DNA of 64,000 bases from JAJPHU01 sp035553375 (GTDB taxonomy: Bacteria; Planctomycetota; Planctomycetia; Gemmatales; Gemmataceae), in the NCBI GenBank assembly GCA_035553375.1, contig DATNCY010000332.1, positions 1-64,000 on the forward strand. Reading direction: 5' to 3'. Positions 25,561 through 33,515 of this stretch are shown here, in pieces (position 1 is the first letter of the stretch; each line of letters begins with the position of its first letter). The position numbers and the translations under genes are program-made. Below the pieces are notes generated by a model, which saw only the letters and a program-made list of their open reading frames with translations, had not been told where the DNA came from and ran no database searches.

Positions 25561-27900
25561 GTGGCAGAGACGTCGGTTGCCTGCATCTCGGCCGCGAGCT
25601 TGTTTTTCGGCGTTGATCACTCCATCGGCGAGGCGAGCCTTTTCGCGCTCCCTGTGGTGTTGCTTGCGCTGCCGGCTGTGTGCTGGCTATTCCCCTACCG
25701 CGTCCTGCGGTTGGGAGTGTGGCTTCTCAGTCACTCAATCTACGGCCTGCGTGTACGCGGCCGAGAGCATATCCCTTCGCGCGGCGGCGCGTTGTTGGTC
25801 TGCAATCATGTCAGCTATCTCGATTGGCTACTGTTATTGGCGGCGCAGCGGCGTTTCGTCCGCGTGGTATTGTTTGCCGGCTGGGCGAAGCAATGGGGCG
25901 TGCGGCATCTGCTGCGCTGGGCCGGCGTCTTCGCGGTCGATGGTGCCGCGGGGCCGCGCGAGGTCGTGCGCGTGCTGCGGCAAGCGCGCGACGCCCTCGC
26001 ACGCGGCGAGTTGGTGTGCATCTTCGCCGAGGGGCGCGTCATGCCCAACGGCCTGGCGCTGCCGTTCCCTCGCCAGTTCGAGCGCATCACCCGCAAGAGC
26101 CATGCACCCATCCTGCCGGTTTGCCTCGATCAAGTTTACGGCAGTCTCTTCGGCGTGGCCGGTGGCCGGCTATCGTGGCGCTGGCCGTTGACGTTTCGCT
26201 ATCCGGCCCATGTCACCTTCGGACAGCCGTTGCCGTTGGGAACGCCGGCCGCCGAGGTGCGGCAGGCGCTGCAACAACTATCGGCGGACGCCGCCATCGA
26301 GCGTGCCGAGCGGCGTAAACCGGCGCATCGCCGGTTTGTGCGCGTGGCCGCGCGCCGGCCTTTCCGCTCTTGTTTCCTCGACAGCGCACGACCGGAGCAA
26401 CTCAGTTATGGCCGTGCCCTCGCCGGGGCAATGTGCGGGGCTAAATTCTTTCGGCCGCTGCTGGGCGATGCCCCGATGGTCGGTATTTGGCTACCGTCGA
26501 GCATGGGCGGTGCTTTCGCCAATATCGTCATGGCCCTGCTCGGCAAAACCGCCGTCAATCTCAACTACACCGCCTCCGCCGACGCCATTCGCTCCGCCCT
26601 GCGCCAGTGCGGGGCACGCCACGTTATCACGGCGCGGCGCTTCACTAGTCGCCTCCCGCTCGATCCTGGTCCGGGCGTGGAGTTGATCTATTTCGAGGAC
26701 ATTGCCCCACGCTTCACCGCCTGGATGCGTATATCCCGCTGGTTGGCGGTCCTCCTGCTGCCGGGCTGGTTTCTGGAATACGTGGTGCTGCGTCTGGGCC
26801 GTCATCGTCTCGACGATGTGGCCACGGTGATTTTCTCCAGCGGCAGCACCGGCGAGCCGAAGGGCATCATGCTCAGCCACCGCAACATCGTCGCCAACAC
26901 CGAATCGATGATTCAGGCCGTGACCCTGACGCCCAACGATCGCGCCCTCGGCGTGCTGCCGTTCTTCCACAGTTTCGGCTACACGGTGACATTGTGGGCG
27001 CCGCTGCAAGTCGGCGCGTCGGTGATCTACCACCCCGATCCGCGCCAGGCCAAGGAAATCGGCGAACTGTGCCGCAAATATCAGTGCAGCATCTACGTCT
27101 CGACGGCGACGTTTCTGCGTTTCTGTCTACGGAAGTGCGAGCCGGACGATTTCCGCACCTTGCGTGTCCTTATTTGCGGTGCCGAGAAATTGCCGGTTTC
27201 GCTATCCCAAGAGTTCCATCGGAAGTTTGACATCCTGCCCTTGGAGGGCTACGGCTGCACGGAGTTATCGCCGGTCGCGGCCAGCAATTTGCCGGATGTG
27301 GAACTGAATGGCGTTCGACAGATTGCCAACAAACCGGGCACGGTCGGTCAGCCGTTGCCCGGCGTCGCCGCGCGCGTCGTTCATCCCGACACCCGCGCGA
27401 CGCTGCCGATTGGGGCGGAAGGTTTGCTGCTCATCCACGGCGGCAATGTCATGAAGGGCTATCTCGGCCGCCCGGAGTTGACGCGCGATGTGTTATGCGA
27501 TGGTTGGTATGTCACCGGCGACATGGCGCGTCTGGACGCGGATGGTTTCATCACGCTGACGGGTCGGCTATCGCGCTTCGCGAAGTGCGGCGGCGAAATG
27601 GTGCCGTTGGAAAAGATTGAGGAAGTGCTACATGAGATTCTCGGCACCAGTGAACGTATCTGCGTTGTCACCTGTGTGCCCGACGAGTCGCGCGGCGAAC
27701 GGCTGATCGTCCTCTATTTGCGTCACGATGGCCTGGAAGTGCGTCCGTGGGCGCAGCAGTTGGGCAGTCGAGGTTTGCCGAATCTGTGGATACCAGCCGA
27801 GCGCGATTTCCATGTCGTGCCGGAACTGCCCGTGTTGGGTAGCGGCAAGCTCAATTTGCAGGGTGTCAAGGAAATGGCCGTCGAATTGACTCGCAAGTAA
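25561..27900 (+). CDS. Acyltransferase/acyl-ACP synthetase fusion (Aas-like)
   Basis: A 779-residue bifunctional lipid enzyme beginning at GTG 25561. After a membrane-associated N-terminus (hydrophobic 20-70), residues about 75-250 are a PlsC-type acyltransferase: NHVSYLDW (the HX4D motif) and IFAEGRV. From about residue 290 to the end is an ANL adenylate-forming domain: SSGSTGEPKGIMLSH, GYGCTELSPV, YVTGDMARLD and a GRLSRFAKCGGEMVP hinge. E. coli Aas uses this pair to activate a fatty acid and re-acylate lysophospholipid; a similar repair or salvage role is inferred. No LplT-like flippase gene is adjacent. Confidence 0.85.
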   Translation: MAETSVACISAASLFFGVDHSIGEASLFALPVVLLALPAVCWLFPYRVLRLGVWLLSHSIYGLRVRGREHIPSRGGALLVCNHVSYLDWLLLLAAQRRFVRVVLFAGWAKQWGVRHLLRWAGVFAVDGAAGPREVVRVLRQARDALARGELVCIFAEGRVMPNGLALPFPRQFERITRKSHAPILPVCLDQVYGSLFGVAGGRLSWRWPLTFRYPAHVTFGQPLPLGTPAAEVRQALQQLSADAAIERAERRKPAHRRFVRVAARRPFRSCFLDSARPEQLSYGRALAGAMCGAKFFRPLLGDAPMVGIWLPSSMGGAFANIVMALLGKTAVNLNYTASADAIRSALRQCGARHVITARRFTSRLPLDPGPGVELIYFEDIAPRFTAWMRISRWLAVLLLPGWFLEYVVLRLGRHRLDDVATVIFSSGSTGEPKGIMLSHRNIVANTESMIQAVTLTPNDRALGVLPFFHSFGYTVTLWAPLQVGASVIYHPDPRQAKEIGELCRKYQCSIYVSTATFLRFCLRKCEPDDFRTLRVLICGAEKLPVSLSQEFHRKFDILPLEGYGCTELSPVAASNLPDVELNGVRQIANKPGTVGQPLPGVAARVVHPDTRATLPIGAEGLLLIHGGNVMKGYLGRPELTRDVLCDGWYVTGDMARLDADGFITLTGRLSRFAKCGGEMVPLEKIEEVLHEILGTSERICVVTCVPDESRGERLIVLYLRHDGLEVRPWAQQLGSRGLPNLWIPAERDFHVVPELPVLGSGKLNLQGVKEMAVELTRK

Positions 27901-28057
27901 GGCCCGCCTTCCGCATTCGATGCGCCTCCTTTACGGTTAACTTCCTACAAGCTAGAATCAAACGATTCGCACGCTCCTTCTCCGCAATCTCGGCCGAGAG
28001 AGCTTCGAGACCGTCCCTGGAACCATGACATCCGTTGATTAACGAGGAGTCGCTCTC

Positions 28058-29998
28058 ATGGCTTCGTTCGCCTGCCCCCAGTGCAAGCAGACCCTTCTCG
28101 TCGCCGATGCGGTCCTGGGGCGCAACGTCAAATGTCCCAAGTGCGGCACGATCTTCGCAACTCGGGCGCCGGCATCTCCGCCGGCTGTGCCCTCCGCGCC
28201 AGCAACCCCGCCGAAGAGACCGGCGAGCGCGGAGCAGATCGCCAAGCGTCCGGCCCATATCGCTCCACCCAGACCCAAGCCTGTCGAGGACGCGGTTGAC
28301 CTCCTACCGGCGGATCGATCTCCCGTCTCCAACAATCAAGGCTCCAAAGGCGGCCATGTGACGTTTACGGCTATCGTCCGAAACGATCCGGAAAAACTTC
28401 TCAAGGGTCGCCATCAGGGTTCGCTGTCACCGGAAGGAGTGCGTTTGCAGCAAGGGAAAAAGCGGACCGCGCTTATCCCTCTGGGCACGCCAGCGAAATA
28501 CCTGGGCGGGAGTCGGCTTGCCATCGAGTTGGATGGCCGAACCGTGCAACTGCAAATCGCCAAGTGGATCAGCTATCAAAATCGCCTCGCTGAGGACTTG
28601 GTTTCCTATCTTCACGGCGATCGGTCGTCCCTGCCAAACAGCAGTTACATCTTGCCCTGGTATTTTGTCGTGTTCGTGCTGCTGCCGATTGGCATCCCGA
28701 TCCTCACGCTGGGCGGAGCGCTGCCGGGCGCGGTGGGTTTCGGGCTGTGCGGCATCAATGCCATGATCGTGCAGCGTGAGAAGTGGCCGGGCGTTCTTCG
28801 CGGGTTTTTAGCTGCCGGCCTGGCTCTGTTGGGATATCTCGGTATCGGAGCCTTGGTGCTGGGGACCGCGCTGCTGCACTATTACCGTGCCGAGGGGGTT
28901 GATACCAAGAAACGCCCTGTATCGGTTCAACGCACTCCCCCGGCTGTTCCCGCCGGCAACCCGCCGGCTCCTCGGGAGGAGCCGAAACCTCCGTCTCAAC
29001 CCAAGCCTGATGATCTGAAACCAGGGCCGGCCATCCCTCGGTTCTATACGGCCGTGGTTGATCCGCAAGCCCATCTGGCGTTGTTCGTCGAAGGACAGCA
29101 ACTGGTGCGCTGCGATTATCCCGCCTTCAAGCAGACAGGTGCCTATTCGCTGGGTGAACTCTCCGCCTATGCCAGCGTGTTGGACCAGGCACGCGGCCTG
29201 CTTTATCTGGCCGTTAGCAAGCCTCAGATGTTGCAAGGCACGAACTCAAGTCAGCGGTTGCTGGGCATGGGAGACATCCATGTGCATGACGGGCGAGCGC
29301 TGCGAGAGGGTAAGCTCAAGGATGGGGCGGTTTTGCAGCCCACGGCCGTCATTCCACTGGGGAAGAAAATCGCGCGCCTGATCCTCTCGCCCGATGGCCG
29401 TTGGCTGTACTATCTGGATATTACGAATGACAAAAGTCCTAAAATTGGCCGGGTCGACACGATGACGCATCAGTCGGCGGGAGAGATCGCCCTGCTGGAA
29501 AAGACTGCGGAAATATGCCTGACGCCTGATGGCAAGACGCTGTATGCGGCGGGCCAGCCGATGCCCGGCAAGGGAGCAGTGCAGGTGATTGATCCGGCCG
29601 AGCTAAAGGTTCAGAAGGAAGTACCGCTTCCGGGCAGCCCCTACGGGTTAGACGCGACGGATCAGGGAATGGTGTTCGTCAGTCTCAGGGGACAATGGAC
29701 GGACACGGTGGCGGTGGATGTTAAGCAGGGCACGGTGACGATGCGATGGGGCGGGATGTATGGAGCCTGTCCCGTGCGACTTGCTCCGGATCAGAAGCGT
29801 CTGTATGTTGCTGTCACCGAGTTGTCCCCCTCCATGCTGCAAGCATGGAAACTCCCGGAGAACGCCGGTGACAAGCCTCAAAAAGCGGCCGAGGAGCGAG
29901 GTGCGGCGACGCCCCAATTCCTCATTACCTCGGATGGTCGCTTCCTGCTGACCCGCGCCGGCAAGTCCTTCCGGCTCGCCGGCGACAACGGCCCGTAA
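28058..29998 (+). CDS. MJ0042 zinc-finger membrane protein with beta-propeller
   Basis: A 646-residue protein in four parts. Residues 6-29 are an MJ0042-type zinc finger (CPQCKQTLLV, KCPKCGTIF; C6, C9, C26, C29). A Pro/Ala-rich linker leads to a small beta domain (about 100-190). Two or three membrane helices lie at about 196-275. The C-terminal 300 residues contain repeated blades such as RLILSPDGRWLYYLDI, AEICLTPDGKTLYAAG and VRLAPDQKRLYVAV, a YVTN/WD40-like propeller outside the cytoplasm. A GAGGAG ribosome site precedes the ATG. Function unknown; this type is frequent in Gemmata relatives. Confidence 0.75.
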   Translation: MASFACPQCKQTLLVADAVLGRNVKCPKCGTIFATRAPASPPAVPSAPATPPKRPASAEQIAKRPAHIAPPRPKPVEDAVDLLPADRSPVSNNQGSKGGHVTFTAIVRNDPEKLLKGRHQGSLSPEGVRLQQGKKRTALIPLGTPAKYLGGSRLAIELDGRTVQLQIAKWISYQNRLAEDLVSYLHGDRSSLPNSSYILPWYFVVFVLLPIGIPILTLGGALPGAVGFGLCGINAMIVQREKWPGVLRGFLAAGLALLGYLGIGALVLGTALLHYYRAEGVDTKKRPVSVQRTPPAVPAGNPPAPREEPKPPSQPKPDDLKPGPAIPRFYTAVVDPQAHLALFVEGQQLVRCDYPAFKQTGAYSLGELSAYASVLDQARGLLYLAVSKPQMLQGTNSSQRLLGMGDIHVHDGRALREGKLKDGAVLQPTAVIPLGKKIARLILSPDGRWLYYLDITNDKSPKIGRVDTMTHQSAGEIALLEKTAEICLTPDGKTLYAAGQPMPGKGAVQVIDPAELKVQKEVPLPGSPYGLDATDQGMVFVSLRGQWTDTVAVDVKQGTVTMRWGGMYGACPVRLAPDQKRLYVAVTELSPSMLQAWKLPENAGDKPQKAAEERGAATPQFLITSDGRFLLTRAGKSFRLAGDNGP

Positions 29999-30029
29999 CG
30001 AAGCGTCCACTCGAGGGCTGGCTCCGGAC

Positions 30030-30782
30030 ATGAATTGCCGTGTGGTTCTTGTGCGACCGCAAATCGCCGCCAATATCGGAGCGGCCGCGCGCGTGATGCG
30101 CAACATGGGCTTATCTGAACTGGTGCTGGTTGCGCCAGCGGCCGATCCCGCCGATCCGCGTGCGCATCAACTGGCGACGCACGGTGACGAGGTGCTACAG
30201 CGCTGTCGCATCGTCGCGGATTTGGGCGAAGCCGTGGCCGATTGCGTGCTGGTTGCAGCCACATCGGCGCGCGTCGGCGGACTGGTACGCCGGCAATTCG
30301 TCGGCTCACCGGACGAGATTGCGCCGCGCCTCATTGAAGCGATGGCGACGGGGCCGGTCGCCCTGGTGTTCGGTCCCGAATCGAGTGGGTTGACCAACGC
30401 CGAGGTGATGCGCTGCCATCATCTCATCCACATACCCACCGATCCGACGTTCGCCGCCCTGAATCTCGCGCAGGCCGTGGCCATCTGCGTGTACGAATTG
30501 CGCCGCCACTGGCTGCGGCACACGGCCGCGCCGACGCTGTTACCGATGGCTGCGGCACCGGCTCCCTTCGCCGATCAGGAACGCGCCTTCGAGCATTTAC
30601 GGCAGGCGCTGGAAGACGTTCATTTTCTGTGGAACGAGAAGGCCGATTCGCTGATGCACGCGCTGCGGCATCTGATTGGCCGAGCCGGACCGACGCCGAT
30701 GGAGGTGGATGTACTGCTTGGTTTGGCGCGGCAACTACGCTGGTTCGTGCAGCATCGGGATGACGTGAAGCCTCAAGTGTAG
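30030..30782 (+). CDS. trmJ: tRNA (cytidine/uridine-2'-O-)methyltransferase, TrmJ family
   Basis: A 250-residue SPOUT methyltransferase that transfers a methyl group from SAM to the 2'-hydroxyl of a tRNA nucleotide (position 32 in the TrmJ family). The N-terminus has RPQIAANIGAAARVMRNMG (motif 1), then LVFGPESSGLTNAE (motif 2) and IPTDPTFAALNLAQAVAICV (motif 3), which form the knotted SAM site. The C-terminal 80 residues are the helical extension typical of TrmJ. Its stop codon TAG lies inside a palindrome shared with the convergent gene. Confidence 0.85.
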   Translation: MNCRVVLVRPQIAANIGAAARVMRNMGLSELVLVAPAADPADPRAHQLATHGDEVLQRCRIVADLGEAVADCVLVAATSARVGGLVRRQFVGSPDEIAPRLIEAMATGPVALVFGPESSGLTNAEVMRCHHLIHIPTDPTFAALNLAQAVAICVYELRRHWLRHTAAPTLLPMAAAPAPFADQERAFEHLRQALEDVHFLWNEKADSLMHALRHLIGRAGPTPMEVDVLLGLARQLRWFVQHRDDVKPQV

Positions 30783-30842
30783 CCGCGACTCGCAGCGGAG
30801 CGCGGGTTTACGTTTCGCGAAACGTAAACGGCGCAGCTACAC
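30777..30842. repeat. Palindrome with GTGTAG ends between convergent genes
   Basis: Outer arms GTGTAGC (30777-30783) and GCTACAC (30836-30842) enclose a perfect 24-bp inner palindrome at 30806-30829 centred on TTTCGCGAAA. Both flanking genes stop inside it: trmJ reads its TAG at 30780-30782, and the minus-strand gene reads GTG-TAG in the other arm. A related element is at 53205-53261. Confidence 0.8.
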
Positions 30843-31808
30843 GGGAAGCCCCAGCAGTAAATCGAGCGCCCAGCAACCGCGAGCGTGTTCGCCGGGCTGA
30901 CGGCAATGATTGAGAAGTTCGGCAGTGCCGCAACCCGCCTCTTCGAGTGCATCGGCCAGAATCGTCATATCTTGATATTTGCGCTCGTCGTAAATGGTAC
31001 GTGCCATCTTGACCAAACAGCCCTCGTTCCATTCCAGACAAGCCGGCTCGATCGCCACGGGACGAAAAGGATTGCCGAAGAGATCGCGGATCAGGGCGAC
31101 CTGCGCCCGGCGTTCGACCTTCGCCGTCCGCTCTTCCTGGCGTTCGGCGCGCTCGCGGATGGTCTCTTCCTGCTGCTCGATCCATTGCACCACCTGGGCG
31201 GCGCGCAAAGCCGCCCGCGAACGCGGCACCGGACGATCCGCCTCCTCATCGGCGCGGTGCAGCCAGCGCAGGGCGCGAACGCGCGTCAAGGCCGCGATGC
31301 GGCCGTGTACAACAACTTGCGTGGTCTGCCTGGCGACTAGCTCCAGATTATCCCATTCCTCCATGACAGCCGCGACAAGTTCGCTCGCTTGGACCCCCGC
31401 CTCCGCTTCTTGCTGGTGTGCCAACGCCTCCTGGACCTCGGCCGCGGCGCGAACCAAAACCGATGGCGCCGGCGGATCGCCCACCCAAATCGATCCCCAT
31501 ACGCCGGCACGCCGCGCGTCCGCCTCCTGATGGACGGCGTTGGCTCCTTGTCGTCGTTCCTCTGCGGCGCTCACCGCGCTGCGAGCCAACGCACGCACGG
31601 CCTGGGACGGTGATCGTGGCCGGGAAGCATCCGCTTGGCGCTCCAGTTCCTCGACGGCTCGACGGCTGGCATCGCCGCGCAACCACGGCCACAGCCGCCG
31701 GCAGCAAGCGGCGACGAACAGTAACCGCTTGCGCCGACTGGCGCGCTCGGCCACATAGCGCAGCATCGGCGCCGGTCTTTTGCATTCCAGCCAGCGAGAT
31801 TCAAACAT
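30837..31808 (-). CDS. Gemmata-expanded protein family (GCWALDLLLG)
   Basis: A 323-residue protein of a family present in many copies in Gemmata-type planctomycetes. The ATG at 31808 was chosen because the family starts there (ESRWLECKRPAPMLRYV) with an AAGG upstream; the frame continues 270 bases further without homology. Landmarks are RLLFVAACCRRLWPWL, a long variable Ala/Arg/Glu-rich helical middle, IRDLFGNPFRPVAIEP, the segment from YDERKYQDMTILADALEEAG, and the ending HARGCWALDLLLGLPV. The family normally includes TIGR02996-associated proteins; no biochemical function is known. The helical middle varies greatly between copies. Confidence 0.75.
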   Translation of the reverse strand: MFESRWLECKRPAPMLRYVAERASRRKRLLFVAACCRRLWPWLRGDASRRAVEELERQADASRPRSPSQAVRALARSAVSAAEERRQGANAVHQEADARRAGVWGSIWVGDPPAPSVLVRAAAEVQEALAHQQEAEAGVQASELVAAVMEEWDNLELVARQTTQVVVHGRIAALTRVRALRWLHRADEEADRPVPRSRAALRAAQVVQWIEQQEETIRERAERQEERTAKVERRAQVALIRDLFGNPFRPVAIEPACLEWNEGCLVKMARTIYDERKYQDMTILADALEEAGCGTAELLNHCRQPGEHARGCWALDLLLGLPV

Positions 31809-32098
31809 GAAAGCCGCCTTTCCCGACCCGGACGGTCCACGATTCGCCGCCTTTTGTCTCGGCTCGGTCGAATCGTCGGCGTCCTCATTCTGACGCACCC
31901 AATGGATGCGGTCAATCCACTGCCTGCCCACAAAAACCCTACGCGCTGGATAAATCGCTTCGAGTGGTGCGATCGTCCCGGCGTGGCACGACAAGCGCGA
32001 TCGGCGCGGCGCGGGCGGTTCAGTCCCGATAGGATGTTTGTCGATAGCAAAAACTGAGCCGCACCGTGCGGTTGCCAATACACCAAGGGAGGAAGATG

Positions 32099-32380
32099 AT
32101 GGCGAAGAAAACCAAGAAGAGTACCCTGACGAAAGTCGGGGAGGCCGTCAAGGAAGCGGCGCAGACGGTCGCTACCAAGGCGGACGAGTATATCGTGACG
32201 CCGGTCAGCAATGCCGTCGGCGCGAAAACCGCGAAGAAGCCGGCTAAGAGCGCGGCCGCCAAGAAGACGAGTACGGCCAAGACAACCAAGTCCGCCGCGA
32301 CGAAAAGCAAGCCGGCTGCGGCCGCCAAACCTGCCCCGGCCAAGAAAGCCGCCGCCAAGCGCCCTGCTAAGGGCAAATAA
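32099..32380 (+). CDS. Lysine/alanine-rich histone H1-like protein
   Basis: A 93-residue basic protein. The second ATG (32099) is best placed behind AAGGGAGG. The N-terminal 50 residues (STLTKVGEAVKEAAQTVATK, EYIVTPVSNAVGAK) could form a helix; the rest is low-complexity Lys/Ala/Pro (AAAKKTSTAKTTKSAATKSK). Such proteins, similar to the tail of histone H1 and to bacterial AlgP or Hc1-like proteins, bind DNA through charge and may help compact the nucleoid. Start and composition make it a convincing gene; a specific role is not known. Confidence 0.75.
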   Translation: MAKKTKKSTLTKVGEAVKEAAQTVATKADEYIVTPVSNAVGAKTAKKPAKSAAAKKTSTAKTTKSAATKSKPAAAAKPAPAKKAAAKRPAKGK

Positions 32381-32969
32381 GTTGGGAGATAGCAGGGCGG
32401 GCGCGTGGCCAACCAGCTTCGGGCTCGCCTCACTTCTCGCCCTTCAGCCCTGCCCTTTGCCTCCGCTCAATCGCGAGGCCGAGCCGTCGGCCGCATCTCG
32501 GCGGTAGTCGATCACCCGTATCTCTTCAGCCAGAAGCCCAGGCGATCTGCACGGCAGCGTCGTGCAGATCGCTTGAGGCAAACCACTTCGACGCCGCAAT
32601 GGCGTGCATTTCCCAGCGGGTCCATTGCCGTTTCCGCGTAGGGATAACGGTATTGGTAGGGTGGGCCGAGGGCCGCGAGGTCCACCATGTCCCGCTGGTG
32701 GACCTCGCGGCCCTCGGCCCACCCTACGACCGGGCGCTGATAGCCATGATATACACCGTGGTGTTCACAAGTTCGCTGATGGAAAGCTACGATAAGGCGC
32801 AGAATGTGCGGAAAATCGGACATGAGACCAAGTTGGACCGACTGGAAGCGGCCCAAGCGAAGAAGAAGCCTCCCGTCCCGGCATGACTATCGCGCCCCGA
32901 CTCCATCCGCGATTTCCACGCGATCAAAGTGAGCGCGAGGAGGCACATCTCATAACAAGCGGAGACAAC
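32381..32969. other. Intergenic region with perfect 32-bp inverted repeat
   Basis: No convincing gene lies here. The frames available run through the palindrome at 32656-32727 or lack ribosome sites. The 3' part (32749-32886) contains a short frame ending KLDRLEAAQAKKKPPVPA that could be a decayed gene end but cannot be assigned. The region adjoins the rearranged cluster that begins at 32970. Confidence 0.5.
32656..32727. repeat. Perfect 32-bp inverted repeat
   Basis: Arms begin GTAGGGTGGGCCGAGGGC and end GCCCTCGGCCCACCCTAC, 32 bp each without a mismatch, around an 8-base loop. A shortened relative (GGTGGGCC ... GGCCCACCCTAC) lies at about 60151-60178 upstream of the restriction-modification gene. 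Confidence 0.85.
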
Positions 32970-33497
32970 ATGAAGAAGCTTATTGACATCAATCACAACG
33001 GGGATGCTCATTGGGTCGGCCGAATCGCGCTAGGCGCGATCGGAGGATTCGCCGGCACCCTTGCCCTCCAGGCCCTCCTGAGTGCCAGTCAGAAATGGCT
33101 GCCGAGCGCGGCACCGCCGCTTCGTCAACATCCGGGTGAGTTCATGGTCGAAAAAGCGGAGGAGGCGCTGCCGGAACAGGCTCGGAACCGTATTCCGGAC
33201 GTGGCCGAGAAAGCGGCGGCGCAGGCACTCGGGGTCGGCTACGGTTTGGCTTTCGGCGGTCTCTACGCCGCCCTCCGTCCCCGAGGGGGTTCTCCCTTGT
33301 TGGATGGCGTTATGCTGGGAGCGGCTGCCTGGGCAGCGGGCTACCTGGGCTGGTTGCCGGCGTTGGGATTGATGCGCCCCGTTTGGAAACAGGATGCCCC
33401 GCAAGCACTCGCCCCGGCTGCTGAACACGCGGTGTATGGCGTGGTCACGGTCGCCGCCTACGATTGGTTGCAAGAGCGCCTGGTCCATGCCGAATGA
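32970..33497 (+). CDS. DUF1440-like membrane protein with pirin N-terminal leader
   Basis: A 175-residue hybrid. The ATG at 32970 (GGAG five bases upstream) begins MKKLIDINHNGDAHWVG, which is the N-terminus of the intact pirin at 34874 (MKKLIDINRNTDAHWVG). From residue 18 (RIALGAIGGFAGTLALQALL) it becomes a YagU/DUF1440-type membrane protein with hydrophobic segments at about 20-37, 90-105 and 112-130 and a SPLLDGVMLGAAAWAAGYLG motif. The two leaders differ at many third codon positions, so the fusion is old but still in frame. It forms one run with the next two genes. Membrane protein of unknown role, probably stress-related. Confidence 0.75.
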   Translation: MKKLIDINHNGDAHWVGRIALGAIGGFAGTLALQALLSASQKWLPSAAPPLRQHPGEFMVEKAEEALPEQARNRIPDVAEKAAAQALGVGYGLAFGGLYAALRPRGGSPLLDGVMLGAAAWAAGYLGWLPALGLMRPVWKQDAPQALAPAAEHAVYGVVTVAAYDWLQERLVHAE

Positions 33498-33515
33498 GAC
33501 AAGGAGGACGGGGCG

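Noticed and set aside
25392..25616. Small protein beginning MPARSASKG
   Set aside because: It is the translation of the GCCAGCCCGC palindrome; the same peptide appears from both strands, so it is an artefact.
32512..32886. Frames on both strands across the 32-bp inverted repeat
   Set aside because: They consist mainly of translated palindrome and have no ribosome site or recognisable fold.
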